Positions 22,351-34,665 of a stretch of 64,000 nt of DNA are shown one piece after another. The stretch covers positions 153,674,583 to 153,738,582 of the forward strand of contig NC_071390.1 of assembly GCF_022682495.2 (NCBI RefSeq). The letters are read 5' to 3'. The DNA is from Desmodus rotundus (lineage: Eukaryota > Chordata > Mammalia > Chiroptera > Phyllostomidae). The notes beneath the pieces are model-generated. The model was not told the DNA's origin and did no database searches. It saw only the letters and a program-made list of their open reading frames with translations. Both the position numbers and the translations under genes were made by a program. Within the stretch, counting starts at the first letter, position 1; each line of letters starts with the position of its first letter.

Positions 22351-24837
22351 CAAAACCCAGTCCACACGATGAGCAACTGAAGCCTCCTGCTAATACCCAG
22401 GTGAGTGAGGTTGGAGTGGGTTCTTCATCCTACTCGACTCCTCAAACTGTGGCCCTAGATAATAGCTATGTTGCAACCTCCCCAGGACCCTGAACCAGGC
22501 ATACTCAGCTAAACTAGTTCTCTTTGTGTGAGCCATAAAAACAGGTTGAAAATATTTAAACAAATAAATAGTGGTTGAATAAGATACATTTCTAAATTTG
22601 TCTCCCCGTACCAAACTTTCCCTGTGAGCTATGTATGCATGTGATGAGTTCTGCTGTTCATAGCTCAGGTTTTTTCCACATTGGCTACATACCGTAGAAA
22701 ATATTGGTGTTATTAGCTTAGGAAATAATATGCCATTGCAGACTCTGTTAGAATAACAAAATCAGATGTGACTTTTTAGTCTAATTTTGTGGGTTCTGAT
22801 CATTCTTTTGCCAACTTTTCCTGGGGTTGTTTATCCTCACAGCTTATGCCTACTTTCGTCTGTGTTATAAAAATAATCTGATGTTGTAGATGTAACAGTC
22901 ATTGATTTCTTTTATGTAAGAAACTTATGAGCACTTTTTGTTATTCTAAAGCAACACAGTCTAATTTTATACACTTTAAAAATACTCAATAATACAACGA
23001 CACAAATAATAACCATAATCTCACCTCCCAGAGACAAATAGATTTTGTTTTCTTCTTCAAATATTTTACATATATGGCTACTTGGGTAGATGGAAAGATG
23101 GCAGATGGAGAGATAGAATAATAGGGATTGACATATTGATCCAAGACACTGCAACCTAAATACCTTATGTAATTTCAGTATTTCAGTTTATATTTTCCCT
23201 TTAATTATCAAATCAAATAGCTAGAATCTTTATACTAGGTTCAAAAGACAATTCAACATCTTCCCTGTGATTTGGGATGATTAACATGAAATAATTTTTC
23301 CTTGACACTTCGTGCTCTAAATGCATAGTTTTGCCTAAGGGATTTTAAGCAGTAGAGTTCTTAAAAGATTTCATCATCCTTCTTCCCCCTGTGTTAGTTT
23401 CTAATGTGCCTTTTTGCTTTTCTTCGGTTATTAAGTTTCTCATTCAATCACACTTTTGGTCATGTCAGTTGTTACTGTGTTGTTTATAATGATTAATGTA
23501 GAAAATAATTAGTAAAACTATATTATCCTAGTCACGGTACAAAGCATTTGAAATACAGAGGTGAGACAGAGAGCAATTTCCCTTAATAATGAAGTTAAAA
23601 TCTAGCTCTTTGAGGTGGGGGTGTAGGTGGAAGCTTGCCAAAGTCAGTCTCCTGTCCTTCTTAAATATATTTGAATACTGTGCAACATAGCCTGGCAGTG
23701 ATGTTGGAGTGTGAACTTAATTACTCGGACATTTGTTATAAAAATAGTAACCATCTTAACAAATTTAAATTCATCACTTTATCACAAACTATTCAATCTA
23801 CCACTTCAAGGTAACAATGTGAAACGAGTTAAATAATATTCGTGAGGAAAAAAAAGACTTAATATGGTAACTGTTGATCCAGAGATCCACATGTGCATGA
23901 GAAATATATTGCCATGTAATTTAATATTTATCTAAGTAAACGCTGAATAGAGGTTTTGCCGTGTGGCGGATGTGCCTCCTAATTTCCTCAGGGTAGTAGT
24001 CATCTGTTCATTCCACGTCTAGGTTGAAGATTTACTACACTCAAATTTTGGTAGTCAATCATTAATTTACTGTGCATATTTCCATTTTGCCTTTTATCGA
24101 TTTTCTGTCTTACTTGATAAGAATTACTTTAAGGTTTATATGATGAGAAGGTTTGAATATTATTTGAAATTATAATTTATCAAACTATAAACACACCCAG
24201 ATGGGCAGGGTTCAATACAATAAAGGGCATTAAAAAATTCATGGGATGTAGCAGATGGTAATTTGGACCATCTAAGCTTTGTGCTCTGAGAAACGTATAA
24301 GATGAAAAATCTGCTAAACCAAGTCAAAGGTCTGAGAACAAATGATGGTGAATGTTTTCAGAAAACGTTATTTAGTGTTTTACGTTTATCTAAGCCATCT
24401 AATTCTTTCTCTGAGCTATACCTAGGTTGGTAATTGCTAATTCCATAAAGATTTTAAAATGTCAATTATTGTACAACTAAAGTGGTTGGATTTTATAAAT
24501 ATTTTAAGTTGTAATGACTTTGTTTATATTGGATTGTGTTTTAAGACTCAAATTAGATTGGATGTCAACAAACATTTCACTTGATGCTCTGATTCTTGTG
24601 AAGTGAGTGTAAGCCTGCATTTGTGGTTTATTGCAGATCGATTTAGTTAAAAAAGTTTTTCCTGTCTGGTTAATACGGCAAGAAAATAAGAGTACCCAGG
24701 AAACTTGCTACCACTAAAACTTCCATGAGAACACATGCAAAAGAGTAAGTATTCTTCAATAACTTGAAGAATTTCATTTCAATAAAATGAAGATAGAAAA
24801 TCATCTGATGAAAGTATATGTATATTCATTTTTTCTA
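22351..24837. other. No recognised feature
   Basis: About 2.5 kb with no recognised gene or repeat. A loose GATG/GATA-like tract lies near 23085-23120. Confidence 0.4.
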
Positions 24838-25210
24838 TAATTCAAAATATATTTATTTAACATGGTATGTGCTAAATTCTGGAGATTAAAGAGTGTAGAA
24901 AAGCAAATGAACCCCTGCTCTAAATAATTTTATAGATTACTGTGGGGAAAAAATCAATCATACAATCACACTTGTGAATGTTTAAGTATATACTGAGGTA
25001 AACGCTCTGTTTGAAAGACATATGATTCTCTCATGCCGTACAACAAAGTTTATCCAGATTTTGGGGTTTAGGAAAGGCTACTTTAAAGCATGTGATGCTT
25101 AAGTTGATATGTTATAGATGTTTAGCAGCGAATTAGCCAACAATAAACCCCGTGGTGAAGGCCAGGCCATTGGAGAGACAGGAACCCTGAGCACAGGAGG
25201 AAGAGTGCTA
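24838..25210 (-). mobile_element. L2 relic
   Basis: Antisense L2 in order: 'atatttatttaacatgg', 'tgtgctaaattctggagat', 'aaaggctactttaaagcatg', 'gcgaattagccaacaa', 'gtggtgaaggccaggcc'. It covers the 3' end and several hundred bases upstream with decay. Confidence 0.65.
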
Positions 25211-25339
25211 AAAGATTAACTAAAAGAGGTAAAGCAGAGAATGCAAATGAATAGATCAAAGGTAATAAATAGCCACCTGAGAATTTTTAAAAGAATGGTT
25301 TAGTGGGTAGGGCATGATTTGAATTAATTTTTCCATTCC

Positions 25340-25444
25340 TTAAGTTTCGCTACCGTGTAACTTACATACGTACAGTAAGATGCACCATTGTCAAGTTTAC
25401 AATCTATGGATTTTGATTACTGCACACAGTCACGTAAAGTGGTG
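25340..25444 (-). mobile_element. Possible old L1 3' relic
   Basis: 'gtaacttacatacgtacagt', 'aagatgcaccattgtcaag' and 'gcacacagtcacgtaa' resemble antisense old-L1 3' sequence. Weak. Confidence 0.4.
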
Positions 25445-26095
25445 CCCAGTGCGCCTGCTGCAAACCGGGCAAGGGATGTGACGTGTTAATGGGGACAATT
25501 GTCCTTCATCTCCTGGTCATTTATCCTTGATCTGATGGCAAAAGCCAAGTAGTGCTCCTGTCGGCTGGCCTTTGTGACACCACCTTGTACTAACCATCTT
25601 TGGGGGTCCGTTTCACTTGGATGCCATTTGACCTCGTGATGCGTGAATGTTGTGTCCCCGTGGTTCCGGCAGTTGAGTACGGCCGCCTGTTTTCTGTTTT
25701 CCAGGGTCCTATCATCTCTCTGGCTCGCACTAAGTTTGGTCATGCAACAGATTCTCTTACCTTCAGTTTGGACCCAAGACGGCAGCTCATCACTAAGTTT
25801 CTGAAAATGTCACTCCTCCCAGCAGCGCATTCTTCACGGGCTCGGTGAATGGCCGCGCCGCACTGTGAAACGTAAACTGTTGGTTCGAGTTCTGCCGTTT
25901 ATAATCCAGCACGACTACATACATCCTTGAGCCTTTTGGGTGTCTTCTTCCGCTGTCTGCTATAGCAATTCTGGCGTTTCACCTGGGCTCCACAGGGTCA
26001 TCTCCCTCCGTAGGTGTTCTAGGAGGCATTCTGTAGCCATTTGGGGCTATCTTCTGAGATCCTTACCATGGCGCTAAAATGCGTCTAAATTGACT
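25445..26095. other. CpG-containing block, unassigned
   Basis: More C+G and many more CpG than the flanks (for example 'gtgaatggccgcgccg' and 'gagtacggccgcctg'). Frames on both strands (25486-25743 minus, 25600-25848 plus) overlap. The minus frame can be extended a little upstream. I recognise no domain in either. It could be a repeat that arrived recently enough to keep its CpGs, a gene fragment, or a small unmethylated element. Confidence 0.3.
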
Positions 26096-27689
26096 ACTTC
26101 TAAACTAATAAAATCTTTCCTATCCAAACTTATGTTCTTTCTCCTTGTTCAGAAATCTTTGGAAGCAATTTATACATACAGGTATGCTTTCCCAGTTCTT
26201 TAGAATATAATCTGGTCAATTCCTCAGCTCTTTTGAGATGTAATTTCTTTTCCTCCCTTATCAAGTTCAGCAGATGGTGGCTGGATTGTGCTGTGGACAA
26301 ACCACACTTACAGATTAGTGTCTTGGAGGAGAGTGATAGGCACATCCTGAAAAGGGCGTGTGCTGCTATGCATATGAGAGGCCCCTCTACTCTCTTTAAG
26401 AACATTGGTAGTGCTAGCTCTTAATAGGAAGAAATGGGCCATTTTAGCAAGGTCAAAGGGTTCAAAGAGATCTGGAAGGGTTAAGATGTTCACAAACTTG
26501 ACCAGAGGTTCCATTCTAAATGTCAGAGTCTGATTTTTTTTCCAAAACAGAGCCCTGATCCAAAAAGAGAGACCACACTGACTGCATGTTTAACCTATGT
26601 TATCCCACCACTGTATCACAGCCTGGGGCTGGTTTTTAGCTCTGACCTCCCTTTGCAAGAGGTGAGGTCCCTTTCTAACCCAGCAGAAAAGTCTTCTGGC
26701 TTGTATACTTGGCTTTCCAAAGTCTGTTAATTGCCAGAAACTTTTATTTTCTTGTGCAGAGCCTTAACACTTAGTAATATCAATTCAAAATCATTCTATG
26801 CATAAATAATAGTCACTGTTTACTTTCAAAATATCCAATAATTCACACCCACTAGTGCATTTTCTACTACAATGTATGCCACCCTGACTGGCCACCAGTG
26901 TTTTTTAACCTTCGGATCATTTTACTATTCCGGGGGTTTCCCATGTTCCCTCTACTACTGACTAATGATGTAATCGTCACTGCTGACTGATAGTAAGTAA
27001 TCCATCTCCAAATCATCACCATAATGTGTTCTGTCTGAACACTCTCAGTATAAGCAATCCTAGATTTATTTACCAAAACAAAGATGCTCAGAGGGAGTTT
27101 GTACACAGAGTATTTATTAGCGACCCACACATGTGGAATGGAGGGGGAGGAGAAAGATTGGCAATGGTGAGAAAGCAATTTGCCATAAGGGCCTAGAAAA
27201 GTGTTGCTCAAACCAATAGGGGTGTCTGGAACACATGAGGCCCACCAGAGTTGCCTTACTTTGGTCCAGGATGGCTGGGCCGTTACACAATAGCTCCCAC
27301 ATCAGACATTGATCGTAGGCTACTCCAGAAAGGGTGTTCTCTCTTTGGCAAAACAGATTGTTGTTGGGTTTGGGTTTTGTTTTTTTTTTTGTAGTTGAAT
27401 CAGGCCGACAGGTACTGATAGTACCAGTCATCTGTTGACATGTGGGGGCAACAAGTTACTGCTTGAAGGAGAAACTGGCAGGTGCATCTTTTTGTTTCTT
27501 ACACAAATTAGACGCTACAACTTACAGATTTAGTAACTGGAATTCACATCAACAGAAAATATCAAAAATGAAACAGAGAAGTGAACAGGAAAGCAAAACA
27601 AAACAAGTATGTAAGAAGAAATTAGGGCACACTGAATATGTAACGAGTATAATCAGGGTTTAAAAAAAGAGATTAAGGTAAAAGTGATA
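26096..27689. other. Unassigned; possible endogenous-retrovirus-related DNA
   Basis: Two overlapping minus-strand frames (26867-27211 and 27117-27431, over 100 codons each) and several shorter ones, none with a recognised domain. On the minus strand an AATAAA lies within 'gctaataaatactctgtg' near 27105-27122, which would suit an LTR. No LTR ends found. Low confidence. Confidence 0.25.
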
Positions 27690-28040
27690 TTTGCGGTGAT
27701 CATCTCTGAGACGTTTCAAAACATAAAACAGACTCCAAGCACAAATCCGGGTAGATCAGCAAACCCCATGAAGAATAAGTAGAAATGCAGCTGGATCTAG
27801 GTGTATCTTGGTCAATATTGAAGAATAAGGACAAAGTGGAAAACATGAAAGTAATCATACAAAAAAGACAATATATTCTGGGAGCAAAAGTGAGAAGAGT
27901 GGAGCTGAATTATTTAACCAGAAACATGAAACCCAGAAAACTGGAATGAATCATTAAATTGTTGAAAGAATATCACTGCCACCTAGAAGCTTATGACCAG
28001 TAAAAATATCCATTTACAATGAATTTGAAACAACAATGTA
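27690..28040 (+). mobile_element. L1M/HAL1 ORF1-end fragment
   Basis: 'aagcacaaatccgggtagat', 'cagcaaaccccatgaagaat', 'gaagaataaggacaaagtgg' and 'gagcaaaagtgagaagagtg' follow the order of sequence at and after the end of L1 ORF1. Same class as 3457-4112 but older and without the G-rich tail. Confidence 0.6.
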
Positions 28041-28334
28041 TCATTTAATTTTCATGTCATCATAGGTAACCATAAAACAGCAAACAAACATCAATGCCAT
28101 TTAAAATGCATGGGGGGAGAAAAATCACAACAAAATGCACAGTATAAAGTGAAACCAAAATAATATAGTTAAATTACTAGCTTACTATTTTCATTATGCT
28201 TACATTTATTGTATATTCATTTACCAGTGCTTTATGTTCTTATATACTTCTTCTATTATTACCCATATATATATGAAAATATACTTTATCAACTCAGAAT
28301 TTGGGTCTAAAATATAAATAAATATACATGCCAA

Positions 28335-29011
28335 TGAGGGCTGGCCAGAAAGTACACAGCCATGTGCTATGAAAAATAGACACATTTATTGATGAAGATA
28401 CAAGATACAAGAAACATTGTACATAGTACAATGATGCCTCAGTCCCCTTCAAAGTAGGCACCTTGGGACCTCACCCAGTTCTCCCAATTGCCATCAGCTG
28501 CTTTGACGGATTTTCCTGAATCTCATGGATGGTTTGAAATCTGTCTTTCAAAGGTGAGTTTAGTTTTGGAAAAGCCCTAAGTCACAGGGTCCCAAATCTG
28601 GGCTATAGGGGCCTGAGTTACCTGGGTGATTTGGTATTTTGCCAAAAAACTCTGTATGAGATGTTATGCATAAGTGGGTGCATTTGCCTGATAAAACTGC
28701 TGATCACCAGTTGCCCATGGCTGTGGCCTTCTGAATCATCCAATCAGTTTCCACGGAGGAATGTTCAAGCTTAATGTAAAAGTTGATGCGGATTTGTTGT
28801 TCTATTTGCTCAGTCATTTTGAATGTGACAGCCACACAGTACACATGCTCACTAAATGGTGTCTACAGCCCCCACTGACTAGCACAGTGAAGGCATCATC
28901 ATTCATGCTTGTGCATTCCAGTCCACTCTTCTTGGCTGACTGGTTACATCATGTCTCACAAACCATTCTCCTTATACTAACGATGGCTGGACTTTTTCTG
29001 GACACATCTCA
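28335..29011 (-). mobile_element. mariner deletion derivative (copy A)
   Basis: 677 bp with imperfect terminal inverted repeats of about 28 bp. The left end begins tgagggctggcc and the right end, on the other strand, tgagatgtgtcc; both end in cagcca. TA lies outside the right end and AA outside the left. On the minus strand the N-terminal part of a mariner transposase ('MTEQ', then a segment like 'LEHSSVET' and 'WMIQKA') runs almost directly into its C-terminal YSPDLG part. The centre of the gene is missing. Cannot make transposase. Confidence 0.9.
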
Positions 29012-29429
29012 TATGAGAAGATAATTAAAAGGTGGTTCAGTATATATTTAGATCTTACCCTATGTGTTGACTATGGTTTATTCTTTACTCACTTAATTGT
29101 TTCCTTTAGGCTAAGTAGAAAAACCATCTTCTCTTTCTCATGGGTGCTCCCTCCAAAACATCAACTGTTTGTATGTACGCAATAAGAGCATTCCATGATC
29201 CTGTGCTTCTCACTACTATCCATCCTTCTTTGAAACAGAAATCTAAACACACTCACTTTCATTAGCCTGCCCAGAATTGTGTCTGCCTGCAATGTTATTT
29301 CAGAAATATCTCTATATAGTTCTTTCTGTATCCACCCATATTTCCATCCATCCATCCATTTTAATGAGCTTCTTTTTAATGCTAAAGATGTCAACCTCTT
29401 TTAAATTTTCTACTGTTTTAACTCACCTT
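29012..29429. other. No recognised feature
   Basis: No gene or repeat recognised. A short (CCAT)n run lies at about 29340-29362. Confidence 0.45.
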
Positions 29430-29725
29430 TTTAAAAAATATTTTTAATTTTTATTGCTTAAGTTGTTACAGTTGCTCCTGCTTTTTCTTCCTTTACCCAT
29501 TTCCACCCATCTCCAAACTGCCCTCCCTCCCTCAGTCAATCCCCATACTGTTTGTTGTCCAAGTCCATGGGTCATGTATAAATGTTCTTTGGCTAATATT
29601 TTCATCATCTTTCATCTAGTGCCCCCACTTCCTCTGGCACCTGTCAGTTTGTTCCATGCATCTATGTTTCTTTTTTGATTTTTTTGTTAGTTTATTGCGT
29701 TCATTAGATTCCATATACTCATCTT
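29430..29725 (-). mobile_element. L1 3' end
   Basis: Antisense L1 3' UTR: 'tttattgcttaagttgttac', 'tccatgggtcatgtataaa', 'gtcagtttgttccatgcatc', 'ttagtttattgcgttcatt', 'agattcca'. Older than the copy at 2034. Target duplication not clear. Confidence 0.8.
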
Positions 29726-30188
29726 TGAAGATTGTCCAGTTTCTCACAGTACTATGATGTAATCTTCTCAATTCTTTTTGCTCTTTTAAATAATTTCTCT
29801 ATTTTAAATTTCTGACTCATGGTATATATGAAGGCAGAGAAAAATGATTGCAATAAATATTGAGAATTCTGTACTTAACATTAATTCTTCAAAAACCTCA
29901 TGCCCTGTAGATATTACATAAGGTAATGGCTGTATAGATTTGGATTAAGAGTATGGATTTTCAGTAGTGATGTTAGAAATGTTCAAATTCTCAGTTTTTC
30001 AGTCTTGGTTTCTTCAGCAGAAAAGAAACTTGTAATTATTCTAATAACTGAAGATAAAGTATTTAATTTTATTATCAAAGGAGGTATGCAGCAAAATTAT
30101 GGAAGAATTTATAAAAATACACAGAAATATGTAAAAATACATGGATGAGCGCCACAGGCATTTTTGTGTTTGTGCCTGGAACTATTTA

Positions 30189-30304
30189 TTTCCTTCTTTA
30201 CTTTTCCTTCTTCCTTCCTCTTCTCAGTTCCTTTCCTTTCCTTCTTTTTCTTCTCTTCCTTTCCCTTCCTTTTTTTCCTTTCCTTCTTTCTTTTCTTCTC
30301 TTTA
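30189..30304. repeat. Polypyrimidine tract, (CCTT)n-like
   Basis: Nearly unbroken C/T on the plus strand with TTCC, CTTT and CTTCC units. The Lys/Glu-rich minus-strand frame at 30109-30324 is simply this tract translated. Confidence 0.92.
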
Positions 30305-33249
30305 AGCTTAACATAAATTAGCATACCCTAATTAAAGAGTCATTGTTCTGAATCACTATAAATGGCTTTTTAATAGCTATTCAGGAAATTGTAGCTACTG
30401 TTATTACCAGTGTGGTAACTGTAAAACTAATGAGAGGAAAGCTTACCAGAATGGGGATATGAAGATTCATCAGAAAGGGAAAGTACAAGACTGAAATTCC
30501 CTTTAACAATTCTTCAGCTTGGATTCTATTGCAAATTAAGAATGGGAAATACATTGTTTCTTTAAGAATATTTTCTGCTTAATTAATGCATCTTTCATTC
30601 ATACAATGTTTCTTTCAAAACTCCTTTATATTTTCTGTCCATCCAAAATTAATAAGACCTTTCAACTTCCTTTAGATTAATTAAAGATGAATAGAATTTG
30701 CAATGTAATACATATGGCCGAGGGATTGTTTAATGTTTAGATATTATTAAACATTTCAGAGCTCAGTTTGGCCCTGGTCCAAGGAATCCTGCTGTTTGCA
30801 ACTGTAGAAATGCCTATTGAATGGTATTCATTATGTAGCAACTAATTAAAGCAATGGTAGTATGCTAGGGGATGAGCAAAGCAGTCTAACCAAGATCAGA
30901 GAGGGAAAGAGAAATATCTTTGAGGGTTATTTTTTTAATGTTTTCTGAGATACAGATTATTTTACTAAGATACCAAGTCATCTGTTTGTATAGACTTAAT
31001 GTTTAACACTGCCCCAAAATATCCAAAAATCAATGAATAAAAACAAAAATAGTCATACTTCTAATTTCTTTCAGTACATGGATTTCCTAAACTTACTTTC
31101 ATTTACTTGCTTACTTATTTATCCGTCCATTTATTTATGTGCATATTTGCATAAATTCCACTTTTAATATCTGCTTTTTGAAAACCATGCAAAACATGTA
31201 TATTTCAAAGCAAGTTTCTGTATAGGACACCTCTTGTGTCCTATTTTCATTTGCTTGGCATCACCTATGGTCATATTTGATCAGTGGTTGACAATATGGG
31301 GCAGAATTCAACATATCTTATGTTACCAATGTCTAACCGCAGCTAAAGCTGGCTCTCTCTTACCATAATCATGCATGACTGAACATCAGTGACCCACCAG
31401 CACATGGTTATCATTTGTCTTCAGGCAATAATCAAGCAATATGAGGGTAGAGATAAAAGCCAAAGAATAGAAGTCTTCTCAATTCATTTCATTGTTAAAC
31501 AATTCTAAGAGTCATTCTCTAGGCTCCTGTACAGACCCAGGGAAGAACTGAGCACCAGTTGCCCTCTTAGGGACCTCAGGAATGCACCCATGTAGTGGCT
31601 TTCCTTCCTCCCGTGGTTGGTGCAAAGGCAATTGGCAGGTAGTGCAGAGAACTCAAGCTAAAACTATTGGCCCATAAAGTAGCCTTGGAAACACATCCTG
31701 AGGCCAAAACTCTAGAAATAAAATGCTTACTGGAAAGACAGAAACAAGGATGCTGTTTCTGGCGGTAAGTGGAGTGGCGACAATGCTTGCATGCAGTAGT
31801 GTCACAGTCACAAAACTCACACAGGTGTTGATATAAAACAAGGCTCCTGGGGGAGATGAAGCTGATACAGATCTGGACTATGAGATAACTAAGGTCTTGG
31901 GATGTTATTAAAGATGTGTGAAATGAACTGGCTTTTGTTAACTGCTTTAGAAGTCTTGGGGAAAGACGATAGGCTCAAATCAGTGAAATATTAACCAAAA
32001 TCACTCAGAAGGCCTTCAGGGTAATTTTAAAGATACCCTCAGGTCCTGAAGCTAGGGTACGTTGTGTGCTGAATGAGTCCCAGGATTTTCATTCTACATG
32101 TGGCGGAGCTACAAAGGTCACTTCTTTTGCAGCATCAACAGATGCTTAAACAAAAGTCCAAGTCTTAATAAAAAATTATTGGAAATCTGAGCTCTGACTT
32201 GGGAAAACTTGTTTAAATGATCCCCCAAAGCCTGACACCACATTTTCCTGTGAGCAATATCGACAGAGAGAAGAACCCCCAACCCGGGTTAGATGATTAC
32301 AACCTCTACTTGTGTGGGGGCCCTGCAAAGATACCACTTGAGACAGATGTTTTGCAAGATAATGTTGGTCCTCCTCTGAGCCTTCTCCTGATTCCTCTCC
32401 TTCCTGGTTTCAGAAAATTAAATAGAGAGATAGAACTCAGTCCTTGATCCAGAAAATAGCAGTTCCTGTGAAATAATGGCTAGTATTATGTGTGTGTATG
32501 TGTGTGTGTGCAGGAACTGAAGGAACACATGTAAGTGTGGATCCCAGATAGGAGTACAGAATATAAAGCTGAATAGAAGAGAGTTTATTAATATGAAAGC
32601 ACTTGCCCATGTGTTAAAGATTAACCTTCTGGCAAGTACATCTGGAACTTCTCCTGATACACTGCTCGAGTGGATTATTGAAGTTGGGATGCAAAATTTG
32701 CCAAGAGTTAGCAAGGTGGGAGTGATGAAACTGCCCCAGGAGATATTTCGGGAAGGATCGATCGATTTTGTTCCACAGATCACTTCACCTGAATATGATC
32801 CCTGGGAGATCCCCAAAGGAGAAAGCAAAGACAGTGGGAGAGATCCTGATGAAAAGATCCACTGACAGTGTTGGTGATCCTGTCTCGGGCTGCCCACTGT
32901 AGTTTGGGATTGAGAGTAGGAAAATTACCACTGAACTGGGCTTCATATCTTTAATGGGAGATGGAAGTATTTTGGAATAAATGGCTGGGGCTTGCTGGCA
33001 ATTAAATATCAAAAGTGATATATTTTAATGGTCAGAAGTTGTAAATAATATGATAATGAACAGGGAATGGATACCCCATTTATAAATAGCAACTACATCT
33101 GTGAAATGAAAAAAAAAAAGGGATGTAACTATATCTGTAATTTTTGTTTTAAAAAGACCTGACGTAAAATGTTTGGATTGCTATTATGTCTATAATCTCA
33201 ATGACAGATGCATAGGTTTTATCTATGCAACTTACTGTACATATGTATA
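30305..33249. other. Unassigned 2.9 kb
   Basis: No repeat family recognised in most of this stretch. A (TG)n run lies at about 32491-32512. The longest frames are 32418-32897 on the minus strand and 32593-32865 on the plus strand, overlapping each other. Neither shows a known domain, so I do not call them genes. Confidence 0.4.
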
Positions 33250-33262
33250 TATATTTGAAATA

Positions 33263-33466
33263 TTTTATTTACTTTTAGAGAGAGGGGAAGGTAGGGAGAA
33301 AGAGAGGGAGAGAAACATCCATGTGTGGTTGCCTCTTGAGTGCCCCTCACTGGGGACCTGGCCCACAACCCAGGCATTAGCCCTGACTGGGAATTGAACC
33401 GGTGACCCTTTGGTTTGCAGGCCAGCACTGTATCCACTGAGCCATACCAGCCAGGGCTACTTTATG
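33263..33466 (-). mobile_element. VES SINE
   Basis: Antisense VES: oligo-T/A-rich end at left, 'agagagaggggaaggtaggg', 'ctggggacctggcccaca', 'gggaattgaaccggtgacc' (B box in antisense, close to GGTTCAATTCC), ending 'gccataccagccagggc'. Flanked by exact 13-bp target duplications, tatatttgaaata at 33250-33262 and 33467-33479. Confidence 0.95.
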
Positions 33467-33564
33467 TATATTTGAAATACCCTTGTTAGATTATTTTTAT
33501 AAATATTTGTGTTGATCAAACTAGGCTAGGCTATTCTAAAGTAAAATACAATCTAAATATCTTT

Positions 33565-33793
33565 CTTATTTTTTAAATTATATTATTTATTTATGTTTAG
33601 AGACAGGGGAAGAGAGGAAGAAAGAGGGAGAGAAACATTGATATGAGAGAATAACAAGGATTAGTAAGCTTTCATATGCTCCCTGACTGGGGGTCAAACT
33701 TGCAGCCTAGGCATGTGCCCTGATCAAGAATCGAACCGGCAACCTTTCACTTTGCAGATGACACCTAGCCAACTAAGTCACACCAGTCAGGGC
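33565..33793 (-). mobile_element. VES SINE (older copy)
   Basis: Antisense VES with B box 'gaatcgaaccggcaacc' and end 'caccagtcagggc'. It is more diverged and carries an extra segment near 33645-33680 relative to the copy next door. The word ctaaatat flanks both sides and may be a short remaining target duplication. Lies about 100 bp from the previous SINE in the same orientation. Confidence 0.9.
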
Positions 33794-34554
33794 CAAGCTA
33801 AATATTTTGAGACTCACAATGGATCATAGAGGGGCTGCTTTCAAGTAGTTCCCTATGTATGCAGGTTTCTGAGGCTGTATTTTGACACATTCTCTCATGA
33901 TTATAAATGCAGGTAAAAGACAATACTGTGTATCATAAGCTAGCTTGTAAATATTTTGTTGGTTAAAGCAGGCTATATGGCTGTTTGATTTCAATAGATA
34001 AAAATGCATGTTTGTCAGCTAGGGAAGGAATTACTATGAAAATGTTGTGTATAGTCATGTTATATATATATTTAGTTTTCAAAGTAGAGTTAAGGACAAA
34101 GCTGGAAAAAAATGCCTAAAGGAAAATAGTTTTGATTTTCTTTAGTAAGCAAAATTCAGCAAGTTTGGAGGTCTGACATAGGGTGAATTATATAGCAGTA
34201 TAATATGATATGCATTTTTTATTATCTGTGCTTTTTGGGTTTTAAGAAATGACAATAGATACATTTCTTTATTTTCATTAACTGTTTAAAAGTTTCTAAC
34301 ACATTTTGTTTTAATTCATAAAGAATTGGATTTTGCAAAGACTATGAGTAAGAATCTACTTTCACTTGTGTTCCATATGGAAAGTCAATGATCACAGAAG
34401 AATGTGTTCTCCCCCATGAGTTCTCAAAGCATTTGTGTTCTCTAAGAATTCCCAAATAAACTTGTTCCTATGTCTTGTATTCTATTGAGTTTATCATATT
34501 GTTGGTTTATAAATTCCCTTTAAATTATTTTTAAAATGCAACTTTCATAAAACT
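33794..34554. other. No recognised feature
   Basis: AT-rich; nothing recognised. Confidence 0.45.
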
Positions 34555-34665
34555 TTTTAAAATTGAATCAGTCAAGTTTACATTGGTTAATAAAACTATA
34601 TAGGTTCCAAGTATACAATTCTATGATACTTTTATAAAGTATTGCAATTATTGAACATAGTACTT
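34555..34665 (-). mobile_element. Old L1 3' end
   Basis: 'attgaatcagtcaag', 'cattggttaataaaactata', 'taggttccaagtatacaatt' and 'ctatgatac' match the same antisense L1 3' UTR family as 22130-22350. Confidence 0.65.

Noticed and set aside
30109..30324. Lys/Glu-rich minus-strand frame
   Set aside because: Translation of the polypyrimidine tract; low complexity and no conserved domain.
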